The notes under the pieces are model-generated. The model saw nothing but the letters and a program-made list of their open reading frames with translations. It was not told where the DNA came from and ran no database searches. The translations under genes were made by a program, and so were the position numbers. DNA of 29,385 bases, taken from positions 14,550-43,934 of the forward strand of contig FLMG01003765.1 in NCBI GenBank assembly GCA_900088475.1, in the 5' to 3' direction. This document shows positions 20,569 through 29,385 of the stretch, one piece after another (position 1 is the stretch's first letter; each line of letters begins with the position of its first letter). This stretch comes from Hyphochytrium catenoides (lineage: Eukaryota > Sar > Hyphochytriomycetes > Hyphochytriales > Hyphochytriaceae).

Positions 20569-22652
20569 ACAACGCAAGCTCATTAGAGTTAGGCAGGCAA
20601 ACGAAGAGAGAGGTAGCAAGCACCAAAGGCATCAAGGTGTAAGGTTAGAGACTGGAAGGAATGGTAGCCCGCGATGGTGCCATCTATTTAACAATAAAGA
20701 AGCAGTTGCAGAGTCATCATCATCATCAACATATTTTGTCATTAGTTCGATCATGGCCTAGCAAGATCAGGCAGTATCGAGTCTTGAGTTACGTTAGCAT
20801 GGAGCTCAAAGTAATGTGAAGCCGAGCCAGTTGGATCAGGCAGTAACGCTGCCTCCCGTTGATAACTCTCCTTCTCTGCTGCGTCCCGCTCCGTTAAACC
20901 TCTTCAAGACTTGTCAGTTCCTTCCTATCCAAACCACTTCGTCACATTATTTTGTCGTCCACCTACAGCTTTGGGTCTAGTTGCTTCAGCCGCTGCTCAT
21001 GCTCCTCTACTAGTACCAGCTGCTTCCGTCCAAAAGGAGGACTAGACAATGGCGGGATCAAGATAAGATTGAGATTGATAGTTTGCGTCCAGAGCTGGAC
21101 TAGCGGGATTGAGACTGTGCTGGCGTGTAAGGTCTCTCATACGGAAAGAGCTTTGAGCTTATACAGACCAGGAGTCTGGGGCAAGGCAGGTCTCTGTATG
21201 AACTCACAGGCAAGAGGAAATGCTACGAGAGATGCTGGCTGTCCAGTTACCCTAGTTCTCATTCTTCTTGCTCCTCTAAAAAGGAAGGAAGACATGAATT
21301 GGAAATGACAGAGCTTCTTGTGGGGCCAGAAGGCTGGCACCCTGTGTGTCGAACTGTCCAGCAGGACAACTCCTCCCAGAGCTCGTCCGTTGTTTGGCAG
21401 CCCTCGCGGATCATCAGTACGACTAGAGGATGCAGCTCCGTGCTGATAGTACGAGTAGTAGTGCTTCCCTTCTCCTGCGATCAACTCATGGACATGGATG
21501 AGGACATGATCTCCGCTGCGATCATCATGCTGACAGCGTGACAGCACCGCACTCATCATCTCATCATCATGTCAGGTGTCCAGCTTACCAGCGTACAGCG
21601 GAACGGTGATAACTGATAACTACTACCAGAGACATCTTTAGTTTCAAACTCCTGGGTGATGTCTGGAAATTACAAGACTTTGTTAGGTTTCCAAAGCGCT
21701 ATTTTGCTCTAAGGCCGCTCTGTATGAAACGGTAGACGATTCTGGGAACCCGTTCATACTTTCATCCACATTGACGTTCCAGTTGGTGATTAGTGATTAC
21801 GTTGAAGGAATCAGTTATTCCCACGACTGACTTGAGCCACAACTCTGTGCGCACTTTTGGACAAGGGGTTACTACTGACACCAATATTACTACTGAACTG
21901 TCAGACTGCCAAGAGGCGGGAAGGAAAGCACTGCCTCTTACCCGCCCTATTCGCTCCTCTGACATTACTCTGGCTCACCTGCCAGCCGTTATTACCAACT
22001 CTGTCTACCCTTACAACAGTCTAAGTGTACCCAGTAACGTAATCTCATCATCATCTGTCTGCCATCATCCCATCTCTTGGAAGCAACTTGCCTGACCCAA
22101 CCTGCTGGAGGACTCAAGTGCGCTCCTTCGCTCCCCATTGTCCTGGCCCAGAAAAGCGTCATTTTCTAATTTTCCCTGCCCAGGTGAAGCACCGCCGGCC
22201 GCCCTCCCGTGCAGTGCATCACAAAGGTAGAGAAAGGGAAAAGTGCGGGAGTCAAGGGATCAAAGAGTCATTCTCCTTCTCTATATGTTGATCATTTGAC
22301 GTCGCCGCTCTTTGCCTCTTTTTGCTTTTTGATACCAGATCCCTATTGTGTTGAGAGAGATCAAGAGAAGCTGCATCTGTCTGGCAAGCGAACTCTTTTT
22401 CGGGACAAGTGCTGTCGTATCGAGCTGCTATCGTCGTGATCTGCTCTTTTCAGCGGATCCCTACACCGCTCTCGGCTCTGTGTTGCCTAGGCCTTCTGAA
22501 GCTGTTAGAGTACTGGGTTTCTTTCCTCCTGTAGAGGAAAGTGCACCTGGATACCCCAACCTCTCAGGGTCAATTTTTTATTAGCGTCGAACAGTGCTTC
22601 GCAGCGTGCGGAGCTCTGTTCATAATACAACTTCGGAACCATCCGCCAACAG
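20569..22652. other. 2.1-kb stretch without a convincing gene
   Basis: The left end is the 3' region of the aspartate kinase gene. The rest has ATC/CAT-biased low-complexity patches (for example 20713-20727) and short frames with no family resemblance. Between about 22180 and 22530 some pieces could be upstream exons of the 22653-23318 gene. One is a frame running from 22340 to a possible donor at CCT|gtagag near 22530, whose phase would match the acceptor at 22651-22652. I cannot choose between alternatives. Confidence 0.45.
20693..20698 (+). terminator. AATAAA polyadenylation signal for AK-HSDH
   Basis: AATAAA lies 125 bases after the TAG stop, in an A-rich context. Confidence 0.6.
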
Positions 22653-23318
22653 GCTTCAAGCTCTTTTTATAACCAAACCAACCACAACTATGACACTGGT
22701 TCACAATATTTCACCTTTGATGATTCCCTTTTGGACCCAAGCCCCTCGGAGGAGGCGGACTTGCTCTTGGACCTCGTTGAGCTTGACTCCTCATGCCAGG
22801 AGGAGGGATCTCACCAGGTCCCTCACTGGCTAACACAAGACCTTCAAGATGGCAAGGACTCAGAGAACATTGAGGAGCTAATTTTGGATCTTTTTGCACC
22901 AGAGAAGCAGCACTCTCCTAAACTTGGATCACTCATTATACCTCCACCTGTCCATGTGAAGATCGCCAATGTTCCATCCCCACTTCTCGAGCCTGCATTG
23001 GGTAAACTTTCCCCTCAACCTCCGACTTACCGCCTCGATCAGCCCAGTGCAGCTCATTGCAACGGTACCTATGGAAGCTCCGTACTGCCAACCCTTCAAG
23101 AAGACGTACACTGTTCGAGAAAAGTGGTAAAAAGTCCCAAAAGTCGCCACCATGTACAAAGTAGGTACCGCGCTGCGACCCCAGCCGTGCCCAGACGGCG
23201 TGTCGAGCGGTACAGAGTGAAGGGACAGTTTGCCAAGTCACCGGTGGTCTTTGTCCCTGTTACGGATCTGCAACGCGATAGCGCCAGGAAGTCGGCAAGC
23301 GGAAGTCAAGTGGTCTAG
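22653..23318 (+). CDS. Terminal exon of an unidentified gene, weak CCT-motif-like C-terminus
   Basis: An open frame of 221 codons plus stop begins at a possible acceptor (ccaacag|GCT) and has no convincing in-frame ATG, so upstream exons are expected. The N-terminal part is acidic and Leu-rich (EEADLLLDLVELDSS, SENIEELILDLF), like an activation domain. The middle is Pro/Ser-rich. The C-terminal third is basic and includes RRRVERYRVKGQFAK. That resembles the end of the plant CCT motif (R-P-R-x-K-G-R-F-x-K), but the first half of a CCT motif is not apparent. A nuclear transcription regulator is a reasonable guess; it remains hypothetical. One candidate upstream exon ends near 22530. Confidence 0.45.
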   Translation, partial: ASSSFYNQTNHNYDTGSQYFTFDDSLLDPSPSEEADLLLDLVELDSSCQEEGSHQVPHWLTQDLQDGKDSENIEELILDLFAPEKQHSPKLGSLIIPPPVHVKIANVPSPLLEPALGKLSPQPPTYRLDQPSAAHCNGTYGSSVLPTLQEDVHCSRKVVKSPKSRHHVQSRYRAATPAVPRRRVERYRVKGQFAKSPVVFVPVTDLQRDSARKSASGSQVV

Positions 23319-23951
23319 CTACAGTCACACTCTTGTGGCAGCTATACCTCCGCCTTTTATGTCAGCGTGAGCGCGCAATGCTGCTGCCGAAGCTATGAGT
23401 CTATATGTTGACCTTGGAGGCGCTGCCCCCTAGGTTTGTCTCTATATGTTCTCTATTGGTCAAAAAGGAAAGAAAAAGCGCACCAATATTTTTGGAAAGT
23501 AAAAAGTAAAAGATAAACGTCAAAAACCCCATCATATCCTGCCCTAGAAGCGCTTGCTTAGTGTAAGACGAGAGCGTGAGCACATGGATAGCCAGAGTGA
23601 AAGGACACTATGTATTGGATTGATATATGGTTACAAGGTAAGCATCGGCGCCACACGGTCCTATTGCGCTAGGCCACCGCATGCGTCGCAGTTGCTGGAG
23701 AGGTGCCGAGCCATCCAGACGAGGCGTTCAGGCAATAGTAGGGAATCAGAGGTAAGATTTAGAGAGAGGCCATGGACAGGAAGTCATGGAATCGCCACGT
23801 AAGTTCCTGGATGATAAGGAATATAGGGAGACAACTCCCAGAGGGCAGCAATGCTGCTGATTTTGTCACACTGAGGTAAGTCTGGTACTCTGTTTGAGCT
23901 GCGTGGTCCCAATGGGTGAAGTGCTGCGCCCCAGAACGCCGCCCTGGCCGG
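23319..23951. other. Convergent intergenic region
   Basis: This lies between the ends of a rightward and a leftward gene, so it should hold two 3' UTRs. An A/T-rich patch is at about 23465-23520. Short frames on both strands have no recognisable content. Confidence 0.45.
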
Positions 23952-24751
23952 TTAGCGTCTTCTTGGCTTCCGGCCAACCACAGTGAATCCATCCTGAGCA
24001 AATACCACGTAAGGAAGACATAGAGAAGCAATCAGATAGTGATAGAGAGCATCTGAGTACATACTCATCAAAGAAACGGTCTGCAGCCGCGTAGTAGGAG
24101 ACCCGTTGACAATGTAAGCATGAGGAGACAGCACGCAGGGACGATAGCATACAAGCTTCTTCTCAGCCTAAGAGAAGCCCTGTTGCGGGACAATAGTCTT
24201 ACCTCATCGACCTCTGGCTCTGGTCTTCCTCGTGCTGCAGGCGGGGGCTGTGGCATACTATCAGCAGCGACCTCCATCTCTTCGTCCATCTCCTCATCTT
24301 CGTCCTCATCCTCCTGCTTCGGCACCACAATCGGCGCAGGCGGAGGAGACGCCAGAATGCGCTCTACCCGCACGTAGTTCCCAACTTTGCACTCATTGCA
24401 CATCGTCATCAGAAGGTGAGAGACCTCTTCCACACTGCCATCCTCCGTGATGGTCTGGAACTCTGTGTCAAGATAATCCGCCAAATAGTCGATCACGTCG
24501 TCCACGTCGATGTTGCGCTTCACACGGAACAATTCTAGGAGCTCGGCAGCCATGGCACGAGCCTTCTCTTCGCTGTTGCCGCCGCCCCAGTTGCCAGCCA
24601 CTGCCATCCTTAGCGCTGTCCAGCGGTCGAGGACAGCGTACATTCCTTTGGAGAAGGAGTCAAAGGCTACTTTGGCTGCCTGTGCGCGTGTGACAGGGCC
24701 TCCATTCCCTGCTTCTGTTGATGTCGCTTGGGCTTCGCCTTGCAGCTGCAT
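23952..24751 (-). CDS. TSR2: Pre-rRNA-processing protein TSR2, 2 exons
   Basis: TSR2 is the chaperone that escorts ribosomal protein eS26 to pre-40S particles and is needed for late 20S/18S rRNA processing. Exons 24203-24751 and 23952-23993 splice in phase 0 to 196 residues, close to the family's usual size. The conserved domain (about 27-115) shows F-x-x-G-M-Y-A-V-L, RWTALRMAVAGNWGG and EKARAMAAELLELF. An acidic stretch follows at 147-160 (EDEDEDEEMDEE), the hallmark used to bind basic eS26. The family's conserved C-terminus, VDE|DGFTVVGRKPRRR, is completed only by the small second exon, which confirms the splice. It is transcribed away from the methyltransferase gene across a GA-rich region. 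The call is very secure. Confidence 0.95.
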
Positions 24752-25164
24752 CTTCCCCAGAAATGACAGAACCTGGATCCTTGCGCTGGCCTGCCACTAG
24801 CAAGAGTAAGGCTCGTTCGGATTAGCGAAGATGAAGATGTGCGTTTGCTGAAGTTAGGGTGAAGAGGCAGGGCGACTGCTGTGTGACGGGAGAGGCAGCT
24901 AGTGAGGAGAGACTTGACAGATCAACCAAAGGAGGAAAAGAGAGAGAGAAAGAGACAGAGAGAAAAAGAGAGAGGAAAAGAGAGGGAGAGAGAAAGAGAG
25001 AGAGAGAGAGGGAGATGTTGATGCTTTCAGTTCCCTCTCTTCCTCACCAACAGACCAACACAAGGCCTTTAATTACTGAAAAGAGTATTGCGAGGAAATG
25101 AGAATATTGTAATTGTACCAGGGCTTAAAGACCTGTTGAAAACATCAGAATCACTCCCAAGATG

Positions 25165-25173
25165 AAGAGCCAA

Positions 25174-25213
<40 letters not shown>

Positions 25214-25322
25214 CTCTAAATGGAGAGAGAGAGTGGGAGAGAGAGAGAGAGGGAGCTCTAAGCGGAGAGAGAGAGAGAGAGAGCCAAACGGGGAGGGCTT
25301 CTGTAAGCAAAAGAGAGAGAGA
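25165..25322 (+). repeat. Composite GA array with four related unit heads
   Basis: Unit heads GAGCCAAACGG, GAGCTCTAAATGG, GAGCTCTAAGCGG and again GAGCCAAACGG are each followed by a GA tract or purine stretch. The array stays open in frame 1, coding an RE-rich polymer that runs in frame into the methyltransferase. Confidence 0.75.
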
Positions 25323-25405
25323 GAACTCGACCGGCAAGGTTATTGGGCTCTTGACCAAGCTGTCAGGTCAGCTTGTTATTGCCCGCTGCTCTGCTTCGCC
25401 CTCAG

Positions 25406-25417
25406 ATGGAGCGGTAA
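25406..25417 (+). other. Three-codon upstream ORF before the methyltransferase start
   Basis: ATG GAG CGG TAA ends two bases before the chosen methyltransferase ATG. It is in a different frame from the main coding sequence. If transcribed it could lower initiation at the main start. Confidence 0.5.
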
Positions 25418-25419
25418 CG

Positions 25420-26559
25420 ATGGGTGACGACTGCCTGCTGGATGCGGGCTTTATGTTTGATGACGCGCTAGATAAGCGCACCAAGAGCTTTCGGTTCCTC
25501 CTGCAGAGAGAAGATGATGCAGAGACAGCAGAGGAGGCAATTGATGTCCAGCTCCTTTGCGTCGATGATGACCCGGGAGCTCTGCAGGTCACACCAGCAA
25601 CGTCTTTCTCTCAACTATCGTTACGTTTTCTGCCCTGCGCTTCCTCTCCTGGCAGGGCCTCCTTTGACTTCCTTGAGCAGTCCCGCTAACTGACCTTCTC
25701 ATGCCTTGCTTGCTGTCTCCTCGTCCATCAATGGATACTGTTAGTCTGGGCATTATGTGTGGCCCGCCTCTCCTCACCTGGCGGAGTTTATCTTAGCCCA
25801 TCGGCACACGTTCCCTCTGCACAGCTGCATAGTGGAGCTAGGCGCAGGCTGTGGGCTCTTAGGGCTCGTTTTGGCCCAGCTCCAAGCACGAGGGAAGGCG
25901 AAGGAAGAGGCCGAGGTAGAAAGAAGAGGCCGAGGAATAATATTTACAGATCACGATCCAGGAGTCTTAGCGACAATAGAGAAGAACATCGCCTTGCAGA
26001 CTTCTGAAGGAGAAGAGGTAGCGAGTTTCTCATCTTTCGCTCGCATGGCTCTCATCTACCTTCTGGCGCATTCTCGTATAGAAGCCCTTCTCAGCCCTTA
26101 TCTCTGCTCTAATAGAGTCCTCTGTCTCTCTCTCTATATATATATGAATCGCATCCTCCTCGCCTGCAGCAACTGAAGGCGCAGACACATTTCCTGCGAT
26201 GGGGAGAGGATGGACAGCAGGAGGTGAAGAGCTTGCTGGAGCTCGTCCAAACAGTAGAAGGAGAACTTCCCCTCATCGTCGGAGCTGACGTTATCTATTC
26301 AAAAGAGGTCGTTAGCTTACTATTCTGGACAGTCAACGCTCTCTTCTCCGCCTCTAGCCCCAGTTCTTCAACTCGGGAGCTGGTCTTCTTAATGGCCAGC
26401 AGCTTCTCCTACGATGAGCAGACGGAGAAGGAGATCGACCGCTGTGCTGCTCTGTACAAATTAAAGAGAAAGGTGCTACATTGCTCGCTATGCACTGCAG
26501 AAGAGAAAGACAAAGAAAGAAGCTTCCGCATTCAGGAGTTTCGAAAGTACACGCAATAA
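25420..26559 (+). CDS. METTL21-type (methyltransferase 16 family) SAM-dependent methyltransferase, 3 exons
   Basis: Probable protein-lysine methyltransferase of the seven-beta-strand class; the substrate is unknown. Exons 25420-25587, 25745-26017 and 26170-26559 give 276 residues in consistent phase. A substrate-side SGHYVWPAS block (57-65), like the W-x-A motif of this family, precedes SAM motif I VELGAGCGLLGL (86-97). The acidic ribose-binding position is in FTDHDPGV (123-130). RWGED (157-161) and the family's ADVIYSKEVV (186-195, DxxY type) follow. A charged insert at about 107-120 (KAKEEAEVERRGRG) is encoded by GA-rich DNA. The ATG at 25420 is preferred over an in-frame ATG at 25162, because the extra 86 residues would be encoded mainly by the microsatellite. 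There is no signal peptide, so it is probably cytosolic or nuclear. A tiny alternative last exon (acceptor near 26663) is possible but not needed. Confidence 0.87.
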
Positions 26560-26912
26560 AAATCTGAAGCAAGGGAAGTCTTTTGGATGACTGCCCGTCC
26601 TTCTCTCTCTCTCCCCCTCTCTCTCTCTATTTTTTTCTCTCTCTCTATCCCGTCCTTTTTCAGGCTTCCAATACTGCCACGGATGATGGCCCGTTCTCAA
26701 AGACTTTGATAGCGCTGGCGGAGGAGTGAGAGAGAGACAGAAAGTGGAAGGAGCCACCACAGGAACAGTATGTATGCTCCGTGATGACTCGGTCTGTGTA
26801 TCACTGATCGCCGTGGGAGGTGTGTCTCTCCATAACCTTGTCACTTTACTTCTTCTCCTTGCTCCCGGCTCGTTGTTAGGGCAGACATCAGTGGGAAGCC
26901 TACGCCGGACTC
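26560..26912. other. Convergent intergenic region with a CT tract
   Basis: Holds a CT-rich microsatellite at about 26601-26649 and otherwise short meaningless frames. AATAAA at 26555-26560 overlaps the methyltransferase stop codon. Confidence 0.5.
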
Positions 26913-27245
26913 TTAGATCGTGCCATAGGTTAAAGAGGAAGACCGCGTCGGCTGTCGAGAGAGAGCAGGAGCATCCTCGTCCTTCTCCTCCTCCCCGCCC
27001 TCCACTGGGATAAGCTCCATCGAGTCATTGACTGCCAATAGTCTGCCAGAAGAAGCTTCATCTGCACTCGGAGCATCCAACCCTTCAAAGTAAGGAGCGC
27101 AACGCCTAATCAGGTAGAAGACGACGCACAGCGTCATGAGGGATAGGAAGAGGAGCCACGCCAGTCTCCCACGGAACAGCGGCTGGATTGTCTGGTCTCC
27201 AAGAAGTAGGACGGAGCCATCCACTAAGGCCCGATGCCGTAGCAT
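26913..27245 (-). CDS. Possible small single-pass membrane protein ending in a YxxΦ sorting motif
   Basis: Uninterrupted frame of 110 residues, family not recognised. Residues about 28-46 (LAWLLFLSLMTLCVVFYLI) form one clear membrane span. It is preceded by R25 and R27 and followed directly by RR, so topology by the positive-inside rule is only weakly indicated. The remaining 60 residues are acidic and Ser-rich (GGEEEKDEDAP) and end QPTRSSSLTYGTI. The last four residues, YGTI, match Tyr-x-x-hydrophobic at the very C-terminus, as in lysosomal LAMP proteins. The ATG is the first after an in-frame stop. No splice sites are needed. It could still be a chance frame or the last exon of a larger protein. 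Confidence 0.42.
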   Translation of the reverse strand: MLRHRALVDGSVLLLGDQTIQPLFRGRLAWLLFLSLMTLCVVFYLIRRCAPYFEGLDAPSADEASSGRLLAVNDSMELIPVEGGEEEKDEDAPALSRQPTRSSSLTYGTI

Positions 27246-27812
27246 AGCTATTCTTATAGAACGTAATGAACAAAGAGGGGAACCTCAGAGAGGGACAGGA
27301 AAGGGAAGAGGTAGAGCTATTCTCAAGGGACAACCATGTATAGGCTCAGCAAACCCATTGCCTTGCTTTCCGCAAAGCCCAGCAGAACCTAATCAGCAGT
27401 AGAGCTGCTCCTCTTCTCTTCCACGCGCTCTCAGCTGGCTGGACAGGCGGCAGTGACCAGTTCCTAGCGCTGAGGCGCCTGCTGAAGAACGCCGCTTGAC
27501 CAGCTTTTGAGGTGGAGGATAAGAGAGGAAATGGTGCAGAGATCCTGTGGTAGCTGCGCCACTGACATCAGAGGTTTGGATGCGCGGTATCTATAAGTTG
27601 CTCTGTCTTACCGGAACTCCTGATTTACCGGTAGCAAGGTGTCTCTCTTACAGGTCTGTCTCCTTCAACATGATTGTGGTGCTGACAATAATGTTGGGGA
27701 TGAGTGATGATGGAGCTGCTGCCAGCGGCCGGGCAGAAAGCTGTCTACTCAGCTGCTTGCGGGTCGTACTATGGAGGAGATGTCAGTCGCGTGCCGTAGA
27801 GAGGTGGGAGGT
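27246..27812. other. Stretch without a convincing gene
   Basis: Upstream of the small membrane-protein frame and left of the retroelement fragments. The open frame that starts at 27547 has no recognisable content before it enters the reverse-transcriptase homology. Confidence 0.45.
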
Positions 27813-28220
27813 AGTGGTTGATTGTACCATCCCCATCACTCCAGGATCAAAGCCGCCTTTCCGCTCTGCATACAAGCTCAAGCTTGGGCCCGAAGAATTG
27901 GAGGTGCTACGAAAGACGCTGAAGGAACTAACGGCGAAGGGCGATCAGGCCCTCTCTCTCTCCCTATGGCGCCCCAGTGCTGATGATGAGGCAGAACGGC
28001 AAGTTCCGCTTCTGCGTGGACTACCGAGCGCTGAATCAAGTTAGCCAGAAGTTTAACATCGTCTTGCCTCCTTCGGGGCCATTGTCTCCAAGCTACATGG
28101 GAACAGGGTTATCAGCATCATTGACCTAACCAAGGGATACTATCAGGTGCGAGTGGCGGAGCCAGACCTGCATAAAACGGCGTTCAACACACCTTTGTTC
28201 GGGGCTCGCACGAATGGCTC
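27813..28220 (+). mobile_element. Decayed Ty3/gypsy reverse-transcriptase fragment, left arm
   Basis: Fragment of the N-terminal part of a Ty3/gypsy-type reverse transcriptase. Recognisable blocks: IPITPGSKPPFRSAYKL, a leucine-rich LRKTLKEL helix, then in another frame SPYGAPVL, GKFRFCVDYRALN, DLTKGYYQVRVAEP and HKTAFNTP. The frame breaks near 27942, two bases short of the consensus G-W/F-I-R-P-S reading. The fragment stops before the catalytic YxDD region. No LTR, integrase or RNase H is visible. It is inactive. Confidence 0.85.
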
Positions 28221-28573
28221 GTCACGTCTGGCTCCGCCACTCGCGCCTGATAGTATCCCTTGGTCAGATCAATGCTGCTGAAAACCTTGTTCCCATGTAG
28301 CTTGGAGACAATGGCCTCGAAGGAGGGCAAGGCGAAGTTAAACGTCTAGCTAACTTGATCTAGAGCTCGGTAGTCCACGCAGAAGCGGAACTTGCCGTTC
28401 TGCCACCTTCAGCACTGGGGCGCCATAGGGAGAGAGCGAGGGCCTGATCGCCCTTCGCCGTTAGTTCCTTCAGCGTCTTTCGTAGCGCCTCCAATTCTTC
28501 GGGCCCAAGCTTGTATGCAGAGCGGAAAGGCGGCTTTGATCCTGGAGTGATGGGGATGGTACAATCAACCACT
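27813..28573. repeat. Head-to-head inverted repeat of the reverse-transcriptase fragment
   Basis: The left arm (27813-28167) and right arm (28226-28573) are reverse complements, about 90% identical by eye, around a spacer of 58 bases. The left arm carries an extra six bases (CTCAAG) after AAG, so the arms are separate, diverged copies. Transcripts across it could fold into a long hairpin. Confidence 0.9.
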
Positions 28574-28930
28574 CGCTCTGAAGGTAGCTCGGGTGGCAGG
28601 GGCCCTTCGGGGAAGAGATGAGAGTACCTAGCGTACAGAGCCGCCGCGTCCTTAGGCGCCTCACATGGTTGTCGGGAAAGAGCTCCTTAAACTTGGCCAT
28701 CACTTCCTTCGCTTCAGGAGAGTGCAGCTCTGTTACTTTTGGCTCTCTCTCTGGTAGGGATGCCAAGCTCTGGACCTGCAGCCAGAGTCGGAGACTTGCT
28801 CTGCCGTGGGAAAAGAGTGAAGATCTAGAGCTTGCATTTTTACGTAGTGATACATTCTTAGCGCTTCTCAGACGTATGCCCGTCATCAAAAGTTTATCGT
28901 CTGTCTGTCTGTCCGCCATAGGTAATATAA
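28226..28930 (-). mobile_element. Decayed Ty3/gypsy reverse-transcriptase fragment, right arm with upstream polyprotein part
   Basis: The minus-strand copy extends further upstream than its partner. Before the IPITPGSKPPFRSAYKL block it has EPKVTELHSPEAKEVMAKF and KELFPDN, then a P-x-E-L-P-S-E-R-type lead-in, typical of the linker between protease and reverse transcriptase in Ty3/gypsy polyproteins. It carries the same frame break at the G-x-I-R-P-S position, plus additional breaks: a shift after the KELFPDN block, and stop codons after CVDYRAL. It ends before YxDD. It is inactive. Confidence 0.82.
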
Positions 28931-29385
28931 TCATGAAGAGCGGGCTCCCTTCGCGTGTGTGCCAGCATGAACGACGGGGCAGATGAATGAAAAATCTTCC
29001 TAAGCTCGTCGGTCCAATCCAGGCAGAGAGACAAACCGAGATGGTACAGGGTGTTGCTGGAGGTAGAAGACTTAAGAGTGCAACGTGCCCGATAAGAACA
29101 GCTAAATTAAACCATCAGACGGCCTCTCTGGTTCCGCAACGGGGACAGCGGCGCGCAGTGGTGATAGAGACCTCACAGGCGATAGAAGCTGTGAAGGAGG
29201 GAGGCTGAGGGTCGGCATGCGGAGGAGACGGACAACAGTCAAGAGAGGACCTTGATGGTCTTTCCATTAGAATGAATGGTAGCTCAAGATGACTAGAAAG
29301 ATGTCTTCACTTGGCATTAGGTGGTAGTATCCTGCTCTACCTCCACTTTCTTCTTCTTTCTCTCTCTCTCTCTCTCTATCTTCCC
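28931..29385. other. Right-end stretch, low complexity
   Basis: Short frames on both strands without a recognised domain; it may be further remains of the retroelement. The window ends in a CT tract (about 29349-29385). Confidence 0.4.

Larger units (their letters stand above)
24752..25419. promoter_or_regulatory. Divergent promoter of TSR2 and the methyltransferase gene, with GA tracts
   Basis: This 668-bp stretch separates the two start codons. It holds two purine blocks, about 24936-25015 and 25165-25322. The second is a composite array. A possible 5' UTR intron (donor gtaagc near 25302, acceptor ccctcag at 25405) would remove most of the sequence between the array and the methyltransferase ATG. 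GA-rich promoter tracts bind GAGA-type factors in plants and animals; whether that applies here is inference. Confidence 0.5.

Noticed and set aside
25162-25419. Start of the methyltransferase at the ATG at 25162
   Set aside because: The 86 extra residues are mostly microsatellite-encoded Arg-Glu. The family domain begins after 25420. Kept only as an alternative in the findings.
28987-29208. 73-codon frame at the right end
   Set aside because: No recognisable domain; the opposite strand shows a CPRCG string but no zinc-knuckle pattern, so neither strand is called.
1-29385. CRISPR arrays, bacterial operons, tRNA or rRNA genes
   Set aside because: The repeats are microsatellites without spacers, the genes contain introns, and I found no tRNA-like T-loop/acceptor arrangement or rRNA sequence by eye.

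Overview
This window looks like nuclear DNA of a unicellular eukaryote, probably an alga or other free-living protist. Genes are close together on both strands and are cut by short GT-AG introns. The predicted products are eukaryotic: ribosomal protein eS4, the pre-rRNA processing factor TSR2, a cyclophilin, and a METTL21-type methyltransferase. A plant- or bacterial-style aspartate kinase-homoserine dehydrogenase fusion points to an organism that makes its own aspartate-family amino acids. Long GA/CT microsatellites fill introns and promoters. The lineage cannot be fixed from the sequence alone. There is one assembly gap (15141-15202, all N).

Layout, left to right. 222-2020 (-): four-exon cyclophilin with CT-rich introns. 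2504-3726 (-): RPS4, whose first coding exon is only the ATG. 4639-6012 (-): five-exon, probably mitochondrial, membrane protein of unknown function. 6887-8539 (+): secreted-pathway protein with two protease-associated (PA) domains and a C-terminal KEEL ER-retention signal. 8748-11497 (-): 609-residue coiled-coil protein. 11498-14402: low-complexity, apparently non-coding, with a possible reverse-transcriptase relic. 14403-20568 (+): bifunctional aspartate kinase-homoserine dehydrogenase in about 18 exons. 20569-22652: no convincing gene. 22653-23318 (+): terminal exon of an unidentified gene with a weak CCT-motif-like end. 23952-24751 (-): TSR2. 25420-26559 (+): METTL21-like methyltransferase, divergent from TSR2 across a GA-repeat promoter. 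26913-27245 (-): possible small single-pass membrane protein ending in YGTI. 27813-28930: two decayed Ty3/gypsy reverse-transcriptase fragments, head to head around a 58-bp spacer. The end is low-complexity.

The genes do not form a pathway; they are a normal mix of housekeeping and hypothetical genes. Two have a direct functional link: TSR2 (chaperone of eS26) and RPS4 both serve the small ribosomal subunit. The most interesting observation is that the homoserine dehydrogenase half of the fusion enzyme keeps its fold-level similarity and a GxGxxG motif but has lost the family's catalytic Glu, Asp and Lys positions, while the kinase half looks intact. All exon joins were inferred by eye from reading frame, splice consensus and family alignment.
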